A stretch of 42,869 bases of DNA from Alistipes sp. UBA928 (GTDB taxonomy: Bacteria > Bacteroidota > Bacteroidia > Bacteroidales > Rikenellaceae): positions 1,183 through 44,051 of the forward strand of contig DBDQ01000115.1 in NCBI GenBank assembly GCA_002293665.1, written 5' to 3'. Under the pieces are notes generated by a model. That model did no database searches. It was not told the DNA's origin and saw nothing but the letters and a program-made list of their open reading frames with translations. Positions 6,934 through 15,823 of the stretch are shown in pieces. How positions within the stretch are numbered: position 1 is the first letter of the stretch; the number at the start of each line of letters is the position of its first letter. A program made the position numbers and the translations under genes.

Positions 6934-8409
6934 ATGATCACTTTTCTCGTCTGTTTGGCGCTGCTCACGGGGGCGTACTTTGTCTATGGACGCTATCTCG
7001 AACGGGTGGCGGGCATCGACCCTGCGCGGGCGGTTCCGTCGGCTGCGCGGTTCGACGGGGTGGACTATGTGCCGATGCCGCGGTGGAAAACTTTCCTCAT
7101 CCAGTTGCTCAACATCGCCGGGCTTGGGCCCGTTTTCGGGGCAATCCTCGGCGCGGCCTACGGGCCGGTGGCGTTTTTGTGGATCACCTTCGGGGGGATA
7201 TTTTTCGGGGCGATGCACGATTTTCTGTCGGCGGTGATGTCGCTGCGCAGCGACGGACGCAGCCTGCCCGAGATTGTGGGCGAAAACCTCGGGGTGGGGG
7301 TAAAACAGGTCATGAGGCTATTCTCGCTGCTGCTGATGGTGCTGGTGGGGGCGGTGTTCATGTCGCAGCCTGCCGAGTTGCTTGCTTGGAAGATCCCGAT
7401 GGCGGAGGCGACCGCGGGTATGGGAGCGGTCAACGGGCTTCCGGGGAACGTGTTGGTTTTTCTGGGCGTCATCCTGGTCTACTATGTGATAGCCACACTG
7501 CTGCCGGTCGACAAACTTATCGGGCGCATATATCCGCTGTTCGGGGGGCTGCTGTTCTTCATGGCGGGAGCGATCTTCGTGGCTTTGGTGGCGGGCGGGT
7601 ACTCGATTCCGGAGCTGACTTCGCTTAAAAATTATCTGCCCGACGCGGCGGCGTTTCCAATAGTACCCACGCTATTTGTGACGATAGCGTGTGGGGCGAT
7701 CTCGGGGTTCCATGCCACGCAGTCTCCGCTCATGGCGCGCTGTCTGCGTAACGAGCGCGAGGCTCGGAGCGTGTTTTTCGGTGGTATGATTACCGAGAGC
7801 ATAATTACCCTCATCTGGGCCGCCATCGCAATGGCTTTCTGGGGCGGGGTGCAGGGCTTGAACGAAACCCTTGCGGCGAACGGCAACAAGGCAGCGCTGC
7901 TTGTGGACATTATCTCGCGGCAGACGCTGGGCGGGTGGCTGTCGTGGCTCGTGATCGGCGGGGTGATAGCGGCGGCGATAACTTCGGGCGACACGGCGTT
8001 CCGGTCGGCAAGGCTCATTGTGGCCGATTTCGCGCGGGTCGACCAGCGGCCCCTGTGGAAACGGGTGGCGGTGAGTGTGCCGCTCTTTGCGCTGGGGCTG
8101 TGCATCATTCTGCTCATGGATTTCCGCACTATGTGGAGCTACTTCGCGTGGATGAACCAGGCGCTGTCGGTTATCACCCTTTGGGCGATCTCGGCGTGGT
8201 TGTGGCAGCGGCGCAAGCCTTTCTGGATCGCGGCTTTACCCTCCGTGGCGATGACCTACATCTGTTCGAGCTATGCTTTTTTATCGCCGATAATGTTCGG
8301 ATTGTCGAACACCACGGCGGCCTATCTTTGGGGCGGGGGGGTGACCTTCACGATCTCGATATTTTTTATCTTAACCATACGACACCGCGATGCCACACGT
8401 ATCTCTTGA
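6934..8409 (+). CDS. cstA: CstA-family carbon starvation protein / peptide or pyruvate transporter
   Basis: The 491-residue polytopic inner-membrane protein shows CstA features: an N-terminal helix followed by Y-G-R-Y-L, then NIAGLGPVFGAILGAAYGP near residues 60-78 and M-S-L-R-S-D-G-R-S-L-P-E near residues 101-112. About 12-13 hydrophobic helices follow. CstA proteins take up peptides or pyruvate during nutrient limitation. At 491 residues it belongs to the short Bacteroidota form, whereas E. coli CstA is about 700 residues. Its 3' end overlaps the next gene by 20 bp, so translation is probably coupled. The substrate is not determined by the sequence. Confidence 0.88.
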   Translation: MITFLVCLALLTGAYFVYGRYLERVAGIDPARAVPSAARFDGVDYVPMPRWKTFLIQLLNIAGLGPVFGAILGAAYGPVAFLWITFGGIFFGAMHDFLSAVMSLRSDGRSLPEIVGENLGVGVKQVMRLFSLLLMVLVGAVFMSQPAELLAWKIPMAEATAGMGAVNGLPGNVLVFLGVILVYYVIATLLPVDKLIGRIYPLFGGLLFFMAGAIFVALVAGGYSIPELTSLKNYLPDAAAFPIVPTLFVTIACGAISGFHATQSPLMARCLRNEREARSVFFGGMITESIITLIWAAIAMAFWGGVQGLNETLAANGNKAALLVDIISRQTLGGWLSWLVIGGVIAAAITSGDTAFRSARLIVADFARVDQRPLWKRVAVSVPLFALGLCIILLMDFRTMWSYFAWMNQALSVITLWAISAWLWQRRKPFWIAALPSVAMTYICSSYAFLSPIMFGLSNTTAAYLWGGGVTFTISIFFILTIRHRDATRIS

Positions 8410-9088
8410 CCCTACTCCCGATCAGACTTTCCGGATCGTCGCCACTGACGACCCGGCCGGGCTCTACGACTTTCGCCGCGTCCTCGACGAATCGCGTAAG
8501 CGTGAACGCGCAGGCGACATAGAGGGGGCGTGCAATGTGCGCTACGACGCTTTCCGGCGACTATACGATATGCTGCCCGAGGGTGAGGAGACGATCCTCG
8601 ACTGGCACGATCCTGCCTCCCGCGCCGCCATCGAACTGGCGTGGTTTTCGGCCATAGACCACTTTTTGGTCGGCGACTGGGAGATGGCTGCCGGAATATT
8701 CGAACTGATCCTGGAGATCGACCCCGAAGACCATCTCGAAGCGACTACGCCCCTTGCCTACACCTACATCGCGATGGATGAGCTCGACTCGTTCGACGAG
8801 ATAATCAACGACATCAGCGACAAACACGCTGACAAACAGATACTGCTGCTGTGGAGCGAATGGCGGCGCGGCGGACGCCTGCCCGATGGTACGCTCCAGC
8901 GTTTCCGCACCCGTTTTGCCCCCTGTTACCGCGAGTTTACGGCGCCCGACCACCCCGTTACGCCCGAATACCTTGCCGATATAGATTCCGACCATCCTTC
9001 GCCCGAGGCGCTTGCCCGCGAACTGTGGCTCCAGACCGAACACCTGTGGCTGCTCTTCCCCGACTTTATCGAGGCTCTTCGCAAATGA
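8390..9088 (+). CDS. TPR-like conserved hypothetical protein
   Basis: The 232-residue cytoplasmic protein has no signal peptide. Its middle (about residues 75-150) looks like degenerate tetratricopeptide helices, with A-W-F-S-A-I-D-H-F-L-V-G-D-W and I-L-E-I-D-P-E-D-H resembling TPR A and B helices. I cannot assign a function. It overlaps the cstA-like gene by 20 bp upstream and the radical SAM gene by 4 bp (ATGA) downstream, so it is the middle gene of a three-gene unit. Confidence 0.75.
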   Translation: MPHVSLDPTPDQTFRIVATDDPAGLYDFRRVLDESRKRERAGDIEGACNVRYDAFRRLYDMLPEGEETILDWHDPASRAAIELAWFSAIDHFLVGDWEMAAGIFELILEIDPEDHLEATTPLAYTYIAMDELDSFDEIINDISDKHADKQILLLWSEWRRGGRLPDGTLQRFRTRFAPCYREFTAPDHPVTPEYLADIDSDHPSPEALARELWLQTEHLWLLFPDFIEALRK

Positions 9089-10026
9089 CATACGAGTGGG
9101 GAGACGACCGGCGGTTCAACAGCTACTCGCGATATTTTCGCGAGACGATGGGTGGGCGTGTGCAGAAGGTGGCTATCAATGCGGGGTTCACCTGTCCGAA
9201 TCGTGACGGGACGGTGGGGGTCGGCGGGTGTACTTTCTGCAACAACGAGGCGTTCACACCGTCGTATTGCCAGCCGTCGAAGAGCATCACACAGCAGATA
9301 GACGAGGGGATAGAGTTCCACTCGCGCCGCTATCGAAAAGCCGGGCGCTATCTTGCCTATTTTCAATCCTTCTCGAACACCTATGCGCCGCTCGATACAC
9401 TGCTCGGAATTTACGGCGAGGCACTGGCTCATCCTCAGGTTGCGGGGATAGTGGTGGGTACGCGGCCTGACTGCGTGGATGAGGAGAAACTCGACTGGTT
9501 CGCCTCGCTGGCCCGGGACCACTACGTGGCGATCGAGTACGGCATCGAATCGACTTACGACGCCACGCTGAGGGTCATCAACCGCGGCCATGACTTTGCC
9601 ACGGCGCGCCGTGCGGTGGAGATGACGGCCGAGCGGGGCCTGCACATCGGGGCACACTTCATTTTGGGATTTCCGGGCGAGACCGACGGGATGCTGCTGG
9701 CGCAGGCCGATACGATCAACTCGCTGCCGCTCACGACGGTGAAATTCCACCAATTGCAACTTTTTCGCGGCACGCCGATGGCCGAGGAGTGGGAGCGCGC
9801 GCCCGAGCGGTTCGTGTTTCGCGGGATGGAGGAGTACATTGACTTTTTCATTGATATATTGCGCCGCCTGCGCCCGACGCTTGTGATCGAACGTTTCGCG
9901 GGCGAGGCTCCTCCGCGCCATCGTGTGGGTAGCGACTGGGGTCTGGTGCGCAATGAGGAGCTTGCCGCGCGTCTCGACCGGCGACTTTCTGAACTCGGGG
10001 TTTGGCAGGGTGATCTTTGTGTTTGA
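9085..10026 (+). CDS. TIGR01212-family radical SAM protein (YhcC-like)
   Basis: The 313-residue protein binds a 4Fe-4S cluster through C-x11-C-x2-C, seen as CPNRDG...GGCTFC near residues 36-51. This is the spacing of the YhcC/TIGR01212 group rather than the classic CxxxCxxC. A G-T-R-P-D-C segment, an E-Y-G-I-E-S segment and G-F-P-G-E-T fit the rest of the radical SAM barrel. Members are linked to tRNA or metabolite modification but the substrate is unsettled. The ATG at 9085 overlaps the previous stop (ATGA). A longer frame open from 8851 only runs inside the upstream gene. Confidence 0.9.
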   Translation: MTYEWGDDRRFNSYSRYFRETMGGRVQKVAINAGFTCPNRDGTVGVGGCTFCNNEAFTPSYCQPSKSITQQIDEGIEFHSRRYRKAGRYLAYFQSFSNTYAPLDTLLGIYGEALAHPQVAGIVVGTRPDCVDEEKLDWFASLARDHYVAIEYGIESTYDATLRVINRGHDFATARRAVEMTAERGLHIGAHFILGFPGETDGMLLAQADTINSLPLTTVKFHQLQLFRGTPMAEEWERAPERFVFRGMEEYIDFFIDILRRLRPTLVIERFAGEAPPRHRVGSDWGLVRNEELAARLDRRLSELGVWQGDLCV

Positions 10027-10080
10027 ATAGGGGGATTGGGTTTTTGATACGCCGGCGATGGTTTTTGGGGATAAATGTAT

Positions 10081-10088
10081 TATCTTTG
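10081..10088 (+). promoter_or_regulatory. -7 promoter element of the small lipoprotein gene
   Basis: TATCTTTG fits TAnnTTTG and lies 33 nt before the ATG at 10122. A TTTTTGG at 10062-10068 is too close (about 13 bp) to be an ordinary -33 element. Confidence 0.5.
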
Positions 10089-10121
10089 GCGGGACAGGAC
10101 TAATTCCAAACTATTTTGATT

Positions 10122-10595
10122 ATGAAAAGGTCAATTATCGGTGTTTTATGTGCGGTGAGTCTTGTGGCTCTATTTGCGGGATGCGATGTTGAAGAGGGGC
10201 CTGTGCTTCCTTTGGAATTACTTGATGCAGTGGCAGGCATGGATAAAACCGATATTATCCACAGAGTTTACATCGTGTCAGGCAATGGCGGATATCGCAT
10301 TGTGTACCCCCGAAAAATCAATGTTATTCCGTTGGATTTTCCAGGAGGTCTCGCTGCTCCCGAGGTCGATTATTCAACAAGAATTCTATATATACATATC
10401 GACAGTGACGATAATATTGTCATCGAGCGTCGGCTATTGACCGACGAACATGTCAGTGGACTCTTTATGGTTCAGGACTCCAAAGGGCAGAGACGGATTT
10501 TCTCGGTACACCAACGAAGGACAGGTGGTGGTTTAGTGGATTTAGATGATATTGAAGACAGGCTTCTGAACGATCCGGATTATTGGCAGGAGTGA
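10122..10595 (+). CDS. Putative lipoprotein, 157 aa
   Basis: The product starts MKRSIIGVLC and has a hydrophobic segment ending in the lipobox L-F-A-G-C, so it should be lipidated at about Cys21. The mature part is about 135 residues, beta-rich and acidic, and matches nothing I recognise. The ATG at 10122 is preferred over the TTG two codons upstream. It is a single-gene unit with its own promoter and a bidirectional terminator, and its base composition is visibly more AT-rich than the flanking genes, which suggests a recent arrival or weak codon selection. Confidence 0.75.
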   Translation: MKRSIIGVLCAVSLVALFAGCDVEEGPVLPLELLDAVAGMDKTDIIHRVYIVSGNGGYRIVYPRKINVIPLDFPGGLAAPEVDYSTRILYIHIDSDDNIVIERRLLTDEHVSGLFMVQDSKGQRRIFSVHQRRTGGGLVDLDDIEDRLLNDPDYWQE

Positions 10596-10607
10596 AAAAT
10601 CTCTGAA

Positions 10608-10641
10608 AAACAGGGGCGGCCACATCAGGCCGTCCCTGTTT
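10608..10641. terminator. Bidirectional terminator between the lipoprotein gene and susD
   Basis: AAACAGGGGCGGCC (10608-10621) pairs with GGCCGTCCCTGTTT (10628-10641) with one internal mismatch. A runs on one side and T-rich sequence on the other allow use by both convergent genes. Confidence 0.8.
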
Positions 10642-10663
10642 CTTACGTTTTGGTGGAGAGAGA

Positions 10664-12295
10664 TCAATATCCCGGATTTTGTTTCCAGTTAGTGTTGACG
10701 TTCATCACCTCGGTGGGGACGGGGTAGATGCGGCGGAATTTCTCGGTGAAGCCCTGCGGGTAGAGCAGTTTGCGGAAGCCCCAGTCGTTTTCGTACATGC
10801 CGAAACGGATCAGGTCGTTGCGCCTCCATGCCTCGTCGGTGAATTCGCGTGCGCGTTCGTCGAGCAGTTCTTCCAGCGTTGCCTTGCCTGTGAGCACCGG
10901 AGCTCCCACGTAGGCCCTGATCTGGTTGATAAGCGACTCGGCGGTGTCGCCGTTGGTGGCGGTGGCTCCGCGGAGCAGTGCCTCGGCCTTCATCAGCAGG
11001 ATGTCGGCGTAGCGGAACACCGGCACGTCGTTGCTCTGCTGGCGGTTGTTGGCGGCGTTCACCTCGGTGTCCATGTAGAACTTGATCGAGCGGAAGCCCA
11101 TCGTGCGTCCTTTCTGGTCGTTGCCGCAGTCGAGGCGTTCGGCGGCGCCGGGCTCGGTGCGAAGGATTATATCGCGGGTGAACTCCATGTGCCACTCGAA
11201 AGTGTCGTTGGCGTCGGGGCCGTTGTAATCCTGGTCGATACCGCGCTTCGAGGTTTTGATCATGAAGGGACGGGTGGTCTCCTGATAGTTCTCCCAGTAG
11301 TACTGTTTGCCGGTGAGCCAGATGTCGTTGCGACGGTCGCCCGGCAGGTTGAACTTGTCGAAGAACTCGGGAAGCACGCGCAGGGTACCGCCGACGCTCT
11401 GGGGCAGGGGGCCGAACTGTTTTTGGGCGCTGCGGCAGATCCAGTGACGGCCGTAGTACATGCCGTGCTGTTTGACGCGGTCGTAGGGAATGGCGAAGAT
11501 AAAGTCCTTGATGTGGGGCCCGTTGTTGGGGCGGAACTTAACCATGAAGTCGTCCGACAAATTGTATTTGCCTGCCTTGATGACGTCGTCGCACACGGCC
11601 ACGAGGTCGTTTAGCTTGGGGTTGGCGTCGGAGGCGTTGTAGGTTGCCACGTCGTCGTTGGAGTAAACCGCCCAGTTGAGGTAGAGTTTGGCGAGCACTG
11701 CGTCGGCCATGTAGCGCGTCGGCTTGCCGTAGGTCGTGGCGTCGACGTTGGTGGGGAGTTTGTCGCGGATGGCGAGCATCTCAGACTCGATGAACTTGGT
11801 GATCTCGGAGCGGGACGCACGTTCGGGCTGCTCCTTGACGAGACCCGTGACGAGGGGCACCGATCCGAAGTTGTCCATCAGCAGGAAGTAGAAATATGCT
11901 CTCATGGCGCGGATCGAGGCTGCGATGGCGCTCTCGTCGTCGTCGATAATGGAGAGCACGGTGTTGCACGAAGTGATGCCCGACATGGGGGCGTTCCACA
12001 GCGGTGCGAACCACGGGTTGTAGGGTGTCCACGAGTGCATGCAAAGCTGCACGAACTGTCCGCCGTCGTACCAGTCGTTACCAAAGGCGACGCTCGTTGC
12101 CTCGTCGGACGAGTTGGTGTGAACCATCCACTGCTGCGACCCGCGGCAGGCGTTGTAGACGTCGGCCGACGCCGCCTCGACAGCTTCGGCGGTGGCGGGA
12201 AACTCGGTGAGCTGCGATTTGATCGGCACGTCGAGGTCCATACATCCCGCGAGCGCCGTGCCCAGTACCAGGGCCGATATGATGAATCTTTTCAT
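10664..12295 (-). CDS. susD: SusD/RagB-family nutrient-binding lipoprotein
   Basis: The 543-residue product has a signal peptide with lipobox L-A-G-C (Cys18), so it is a lipoprotein at the outer-membrane surface. Family features include an N-terminal M-D-L-D-V-P after the Cys, helical TPR-like segments (e.g. AIAASIRAMRAYFYFLLMDN, about residues 128-147, with G-S-V-P-L-V after it), and the C-terminal Y-A-D-I-L-L-M-K-A-E-A-L and R-A-R-E-F-T-D-E-A-W-R-R-N-D-L-I segments. The last residues match the family pattern (N-P-G-Y). It binds the ligand, usually a glycan or peptide, and acts as lid for the SusC pore encoded 22 bp upstream. The specificity is unknown; no polysaccharide-degrading gene is adjacent. 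Confidence 0.96.
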   Translation of the reverse strand: MKRFIISALVLGTALAGCMDLDVPIKSQLTEFPATAEAVEAASADVYNACRGSQQWMVHTNSSDEATSVAFGNDWYDGGQFVQLCMHSWTPYNPWFAPLWNAPMSGITSCNTVLSIIDDDESAIAASIRAMRAYFYFLLMDNFGSVPLVTGLVKEQPERASRSEITKFIESEMLAIRDKLPTNVDATTYGKPTRYMADAVLAKLYLNWAVYSNDDVATYNASDANPKLNDLVAVCDDVIKAGKYNLSDDFMVKFRPNNGPHIKDFIFAIPYDRVKQHGMYYGRHWICRSAQKQFGPLPQSVGGTLRVLPEFFDKFNLPGDRRNDIWLTGKQYYWENYQETTRPFMIKTSKRGIDQDYNGPDANDTFEWHMEFTRDIILRTEPGAAERLDCGNDQKGRTMGFRSIKFYMDTEVNAANNRQQSNDVPVFRYADILLMKAEALLRGATATNGDTAESLINQIRAYVGAPVLTGKATLEELLDERAREFTDEAWRRNDLIRFGMYENDWGFRKLLYPQGFTEKFRRIYPVPTEVMNVNTNWKQNPGY

Positions 12296-12317
12296 GAGAT
12301 TATCGTTTTTTTAAGGG

Positions 12318-15300
12318 TTAGAAACTGATATTTGCTCCCAGCATGAACGTGCGGGTCTTGGGATATGTCTGCCGGTTGTCGATGCCAGGGGTCAGACCGC
12401 CCATGTAGACCTCGGGGTCGAGTCCCTTGTAGCCGGTGATGGTGAGCAGGTTGTTGCCGTTGATGTAGAGTCGCAGATTCTTGATATTCTTGCCCAGCGA
12501 ACCGAAGTCGTAGGAGAGTGTGAGCGATGAGAGACGGAAGTAGTCGCCTTTCTCGAGGTAGCGATCCGACAGGAAGTGCGCTTTGTCGTCGGTCGGTTTC
12601 TCGGTTTGGGCGGCGCTGGCGAGCAGGTTGTACATGCCGCTGTATAACACCACGTTGGAGTAGCGTGCGCGCGTGGCGTTCATGATCAGGTTGCCCGTCA
12701 CGCCTTGGAAGAATGCCGCGAGCGAGAGTTTCTTGTAGCGCAGAGTGTTGCTCCAGCCGAATGTGAGTTTCGGCTGCGCGTTGCCCGTGCAGCGCTGGTC
12801 GCTGCGGTCGGGAGTGAGGGTGGTGCCCACGTGCTTGCCGTCGGCGTCGTAGTCGTTGAACATCGAGATGCCGTCGTCGTTGTAGCCGACCCACTCCCAC
12901 AGATAGAACTGCCCGATGGGAGAACCCTCCATGATGCGCTGCGAGTGGATGTAGGACTGTCCGGCGCCGCTCAGGTTGGCCGTTTCGATGTAATCGACAG
13001 AAAACTCGCTGTTGGAGATTCTCTCCACCACGTTCCTGTTGTGCGACAGGTTGAGGCCGGTGCTCCATTCGAAGTTGCGGGTGCGCACGGGCACGGCGTT
13101 GAGCGTCAGTTCGACACCCTTGTTGCTGATCTCGCCCACGTTGGCCGTCATCGTGTTGTAGAGGTACTGCGTGGTGGAGACGGTGTAGTTGTAAATCAGG
13201 TCTTTGGTGTCTTTTTTATACCACTCGATCGAGCCCGAGAGGCGGTTCTTGAAGAAAGCGAAGTCGAGACCCACGTTGAGCATCGCCGTGCGCTCCCACT
13301 TGAGATTGGGGTTGTCGTTGGCAATGGGCCCGAGGGTGTGGGCCTGGTTGCCGGCCGAGTCGGTGTACCATCCCGTGGAGCCGTAGCGGCGGATGGCGGT
13401 GAAGGCGTCGAACCCGAGCGAGTTGCCGCTCACGCCGTAGCCCACTCTCAGTTTGAGGTCGTCGAAGATGCGGGCGTTCCTCAGGAAGGGCTCGTCGGAG
13501 ATTCTCCATGCCACCGATGCCGACGGGAAAGTTGCCCAGCGGTTGTTCTTTCCGAAAGCCGACGAACCGTCGCGGCGGATAGTGGCCTGGAACAGGTATT
13601 TACCGGCGTAGGAGTAGTTGATACGTCCGAAGAGCGAGATCATACGGAGCGTCGACAGGTAGTGGGTACCGAAACAGCCCTGAGTCCAGTCTTCGTTGCG
13701 TGGGGTGTCGGCCACCATGGCGTTGCCCATGCTGAGGTTGTAGTAGAGCAGCGCGTCGTCGTAGAACCCCGTGGCGGCGGCGCGGAAACCGTCGTTGTCG
13801 TTGCTCTCCTCCCACGAGTAGCCCGCCATTGCACCTATCTTGTGGAATTGGCCGAAGGTTTTGCTATAATTGATGTAGGTTTCGAGCGTCTTCTTTTCGT
13901 TCTCCACCGAGCCGCGGATCGCTTTTGCTTCGGTTTCGAGGCGCGAGTGGTTGGAGTAGTATTTGTTGTAGAGCCGCTGTTCGTTCTGGTACGACAGGTC
14001 GAGGTCCCAGGTGAGCCCTTCCATAATCCGGAGCGACGCTTTTCCGACTCCCTGAAGGCGTTTGGTCTTTGTGAAGTCGGTGTTCTCGCGAATGAGCGAC
14101 ACGGGGTTGTAGTACTGCGAGCGCGAGGGGTGCTCCCACCACGATCCGTCCTCGTTCCTGATGTTGGAGTAGGGAAGGAAGTAGAGCATAGCGTCGTAGA
14201 CACTCCTGCCGTCGATGGTGTGGGGCACGTCGTTCTGGAGCGTGAGGCTCGCGTTGACGTTCATCGACAGGGTCAGGCGATCGTTCAGCGTTTTGGTCTC
14301 GACGAACGAGCGGCCTATGAAACGTTCCATGTCGGTGCCGAGGATCACGCCCTGGTTTTTGGTGTAGTTGACGCTCGCGTTGAACGAGGTCTTTTCGGTG
14401 CTGCCGGCCAGCGACACGTTGTGGTTCATAGACAATCCCGTGCGCTGCGTTTCGCGCTGCCAGTCGGTGTTGGCTTTGTGGTCTTCGGCCGGTTCCATCG
14501 AGAAACCATTGTCCAGGGCGTACTGGCGGTGTTCGTCGGCCGTCATCATCCTGAGTCTTTTGGCCACCTGGTCGACGGCCACGTAGCCGCTGTAATTGAC
14601 GCTCGTGCGATCGCTCCTGCCGCGTTTAGTGGTGACGATGATAACGCCGTTGGCGGCTTTCGAGCCGTAGATGGCGGTGGCCGAGGCGTCGCGCAGAACG
14701 TCCATGCTCTCGATGTCGTCGGGCGCGATCATGGCCAGCGACACTCCCGGTATGCCGTCGATTACGTAGTAGGGCTCCATGGCGGCTCCCTCGCGGAATG
14801 TCGACGCCCCGCGGAGAGTAACCGAGGGTGTGGCGTTGGGGTCGCTGCTCTGGGAGATGGAGAGACCCGACACCTTGCCCTGGAGCAGTTGCGCGGGCGA
14901 GGTGAAGACACCCACGTTGAGCTCTTCCGAACGGATGGTGGCGATGGAGCTCGTCACGTCCTTGCGGTTCATGTCGCCGTAGCCGATTACCACCACCTCG
15001 TCGAGGGTGATGTTGTCGGGCTCGAGGACGACGGTCATGCCGGGCGTCGCGGCGGCCTGGAGTTCGACGTAGCCGATGAACGAGATGTTGAGGATTTCGC
15101 CTGGTGCAACGTCTTTCAGGGTGAACGATCCGTCGACACCCGAGATGGCTCCCCGGTTGGTGTCGCCCACCATCACGCGCGCACCCACTACGGGAGCGCC
15201 CGAGGCGTCGGTCACCCTGCCGGTGATCTCTTTCGATTGCCCGGGGGTTTGCCCGGTGGCCTCCGGGGTGATCCCGTCGGCCGGCCCCGCCGTTACGAGT

Positions 15301-15389
15301 GTGACAGAAGCTGTCGCCAGGCACATCCCGAGGGCTGCGATTCTCAGATAATTAGCCCATTTCCGACTGATTGCGTCTTGTTTGATCAT
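12318..15389 (-). CDS. susC: SusC/RagA-family TonB-dependent outer-membrane transporter
   Basis: The 1023-residue protein has an export signal (about residues 15-35), a carboxypeptidase-D-like regulatory domain starting at EITGRVTDASGAPVVGA (54-70), the LDEVVVIGYG segment (129-138) that precedes the plug, and plug motifs LQGKVSGLSI (169-178), TLRGAST and DASATAIYGSKAANGVI (234-250). The remainder is a 22-strand beta-barrel ending in Phe. With SusD it imports large nutrients in a TonB-dependent way. There is no N-terminal STN domain and no sigma/anti-sigma pair next to it, so it is not of the ECF-regulated type. Its leader (15390-15730) is long and structured. Confidence 0.96.
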   Translation of the reverse strand: MIKQDAISRKWANYLRIAALGMCLATASVTLVTAGPADGITPEATGQTPGQSKEITGRVTDASGAPVVGARVMVGDTNRGAISGVDGSFTLKDVAPGEILNISFIGYVELQAAATPGMTVVLEPDNITLDEVVVIGYGDMNRKDVTSSIATIRSEELNVGVFTSPAQLLQGKVSGLSISQSSDPNATPSVTLRGASTFREGAAMEPYYVIDGIPGVSLAMIAPDDIESMDVLRDASATAIYGSKAANGVIIVTTKRGRSDRTSVNYSGYVAVDQVAKRLRMMTADEHRQYALDNGFSMEPAEDHKANTDWQRETQRTGLSMNHNVSLAGSTEKTSFNASVNYTKNQGVILGTDMERFIGRSFVETKTLNDRLTLSMNVNASLTLQNDVPHTIDGRSVYDAMLYFLPYSNIRNEDGSWWEHPSRSQYYNPVSLIRENTDFTKTKRLQGVGKASLRIMEGLTWDLDLSYQNEQRLYNKYYSNHSRLETEAKAIRGSVENEKKTLETYINYSKTFGQFHKIGAMAGYSWEESNDNDGFRAAATGFYDDALLYYNLSMGNAMVADTPRNEDWTQGCFGTHYLSTLRMISLFGRINYSYAGKYLFQATIRRDGSSAFGKNNRWATFPSASVAWRISDEPFLRNARIFDDLKLRVGYGVSGNSLGFDAFTAIRRYGSTGWYTDSAGNQAHTLGPIANDNPNLKWERTAMLNVGLDFAFFKNRLSGSIEWYKKDTKDLIYNYTVSTTQYLYNTMTANVGEISNKGVELTLNAVPVRTRNFEWSTGLNLSHNRNVVERISNSEFSVDYIETANLSGAGQSYIHSQRIMEGSPIGQFYLWEWVGYNDDGISMFNDYDADGKHVGTTLTPDRSDQRCTGNAQPKLTFGWSNTLRYKKLSLAAFFQGVTGNLIMNATRARYSNVVLYSGMYNLLASAAQTEKPTDDKAHFLSDRYLEKGDYFRLSSLTLSYDFGSLGKNIKNLRLYINGNNLLTITGYKGLDPEVYMGGLTPGIDNRQTYPKTRTFMLGANISF

Positions 15390-15520
15390 AATTTTTCACA
15401 GATTTTAGGTTTTTCAGGGGTTGGCCCGGCGCAGATGCCGTACTTCCCGCTGTCTTATCGGGACACATATCGGGGCAAATTCTTCCCCTGTTTTTTTGAA
15501 ATTTTTTACGATCGGGCATA

Positions 15521-15563
15521 ATGAAGGCCGGCCCCCGCGAAAAAAAGGAGGGCCGGCCTTCAT
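15521..15563 (-). repeat. Perfect 14-bp hairpin in the susC leader
   Basis: ATGAAGGCCGGCCC (15521-15534) and GGGCCGGCCTTCAT (15550-15563) are exact reverse complements around a 15-nt loop holding seven A (plus strand) or seven T (minus strand). No T tract follows on either strand, so it is not a textbook terminator. It lies about 130 nt upstream of the susC start and would be a very stable element in that mRNA leader. Confidence 0.7.
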
Positions 15564-15598
15564 CCAATCAATCTTTATAACTAGAGTACTAAATTTTG

Positions 15599-15618
15599 AA
15601 AAATTGCGAGAGCCTCGC
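15599..15618 (-). terminator. Terminator-like hairpin behind the 29-codon ORF
   Basis: Read on the minus strand, GCGAG-GCT-CTCGC is followed by AATTTTT. The stem is only 5 bp, but it lies 19 nt after the stop of the small ORF, an arrangement seen in attenuators. Confidence 0.45.
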
Positions 15619-15637
15619 GGCGGTCTGGTTTTGTGGC

Positions 15638-15727
15638 TTACCTCACCGGGGTGATGCTGATCGGCAAAAGGATGCGTACCCGGGTGCTTACTCTTTGTCT
15701 GGTCGAACGGATGAATCTTGTTTTCAT
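15638..15727 (-). CDS. Possible 29-residue Arg-rich leader peptide upstream of susC
   Basis: An ATG at 15727 in an AT-rich context opens a 29-codon frame ending in TAA at 15638. The peptide starts MKTRFIRSTR, ends PISITPVR and contains seven Arg encoded by five different codons (AGA, CGT, CGG, CGC, AGG). It is too short for family recognition. Its position before a terminator-like hairpin and about 250 nt upstream of susC suggests a regulatory leader or a small protein of its own. It could also be chance, since 29-codon frames are common. No TAnnTTTG element was found directly upstream. Confidence 0.4.
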   Translation of the reverse strand: MKTRFIRSTRQRVSTRVRILLPISITPVR

Positions 15728-15823
15728 GGCTTTTAATTTTTTATCGGTTAAACTTAATTTGTTTTGTTCTCTCTTTGCCCTGACATAAAACCAACACCGC
15801 GCCAAACTCGTTAATGTACTGTG

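Noticed and set aside
8851..9084. N-terminal extension of the radical SAM protein from an ATG at 8851
   Set aside because: The added 78 residues overlap the upstream TPR-like gene and are Arg/Pro-rich; the ATG at 9085 overlapping the previous stop starts the conserved MTYEWGDDRRFNSY.
12705..15521. 938-codon open frame on the plus strand opposite susC
   Set aside because: It is the antisense shadow of susC in GC-rich DNA; the translation is rich in Val, Gly, Arg and His, without any domain, while the opposite strand has clear SusC motifs.
15352..15567. 71-codon minus-strand frame across the 14-bp hairpin into susC
   Set aside because: Its start and first residues are encoded by the hairpin, it overlaps the susC start in another frame, and the translation has no features.
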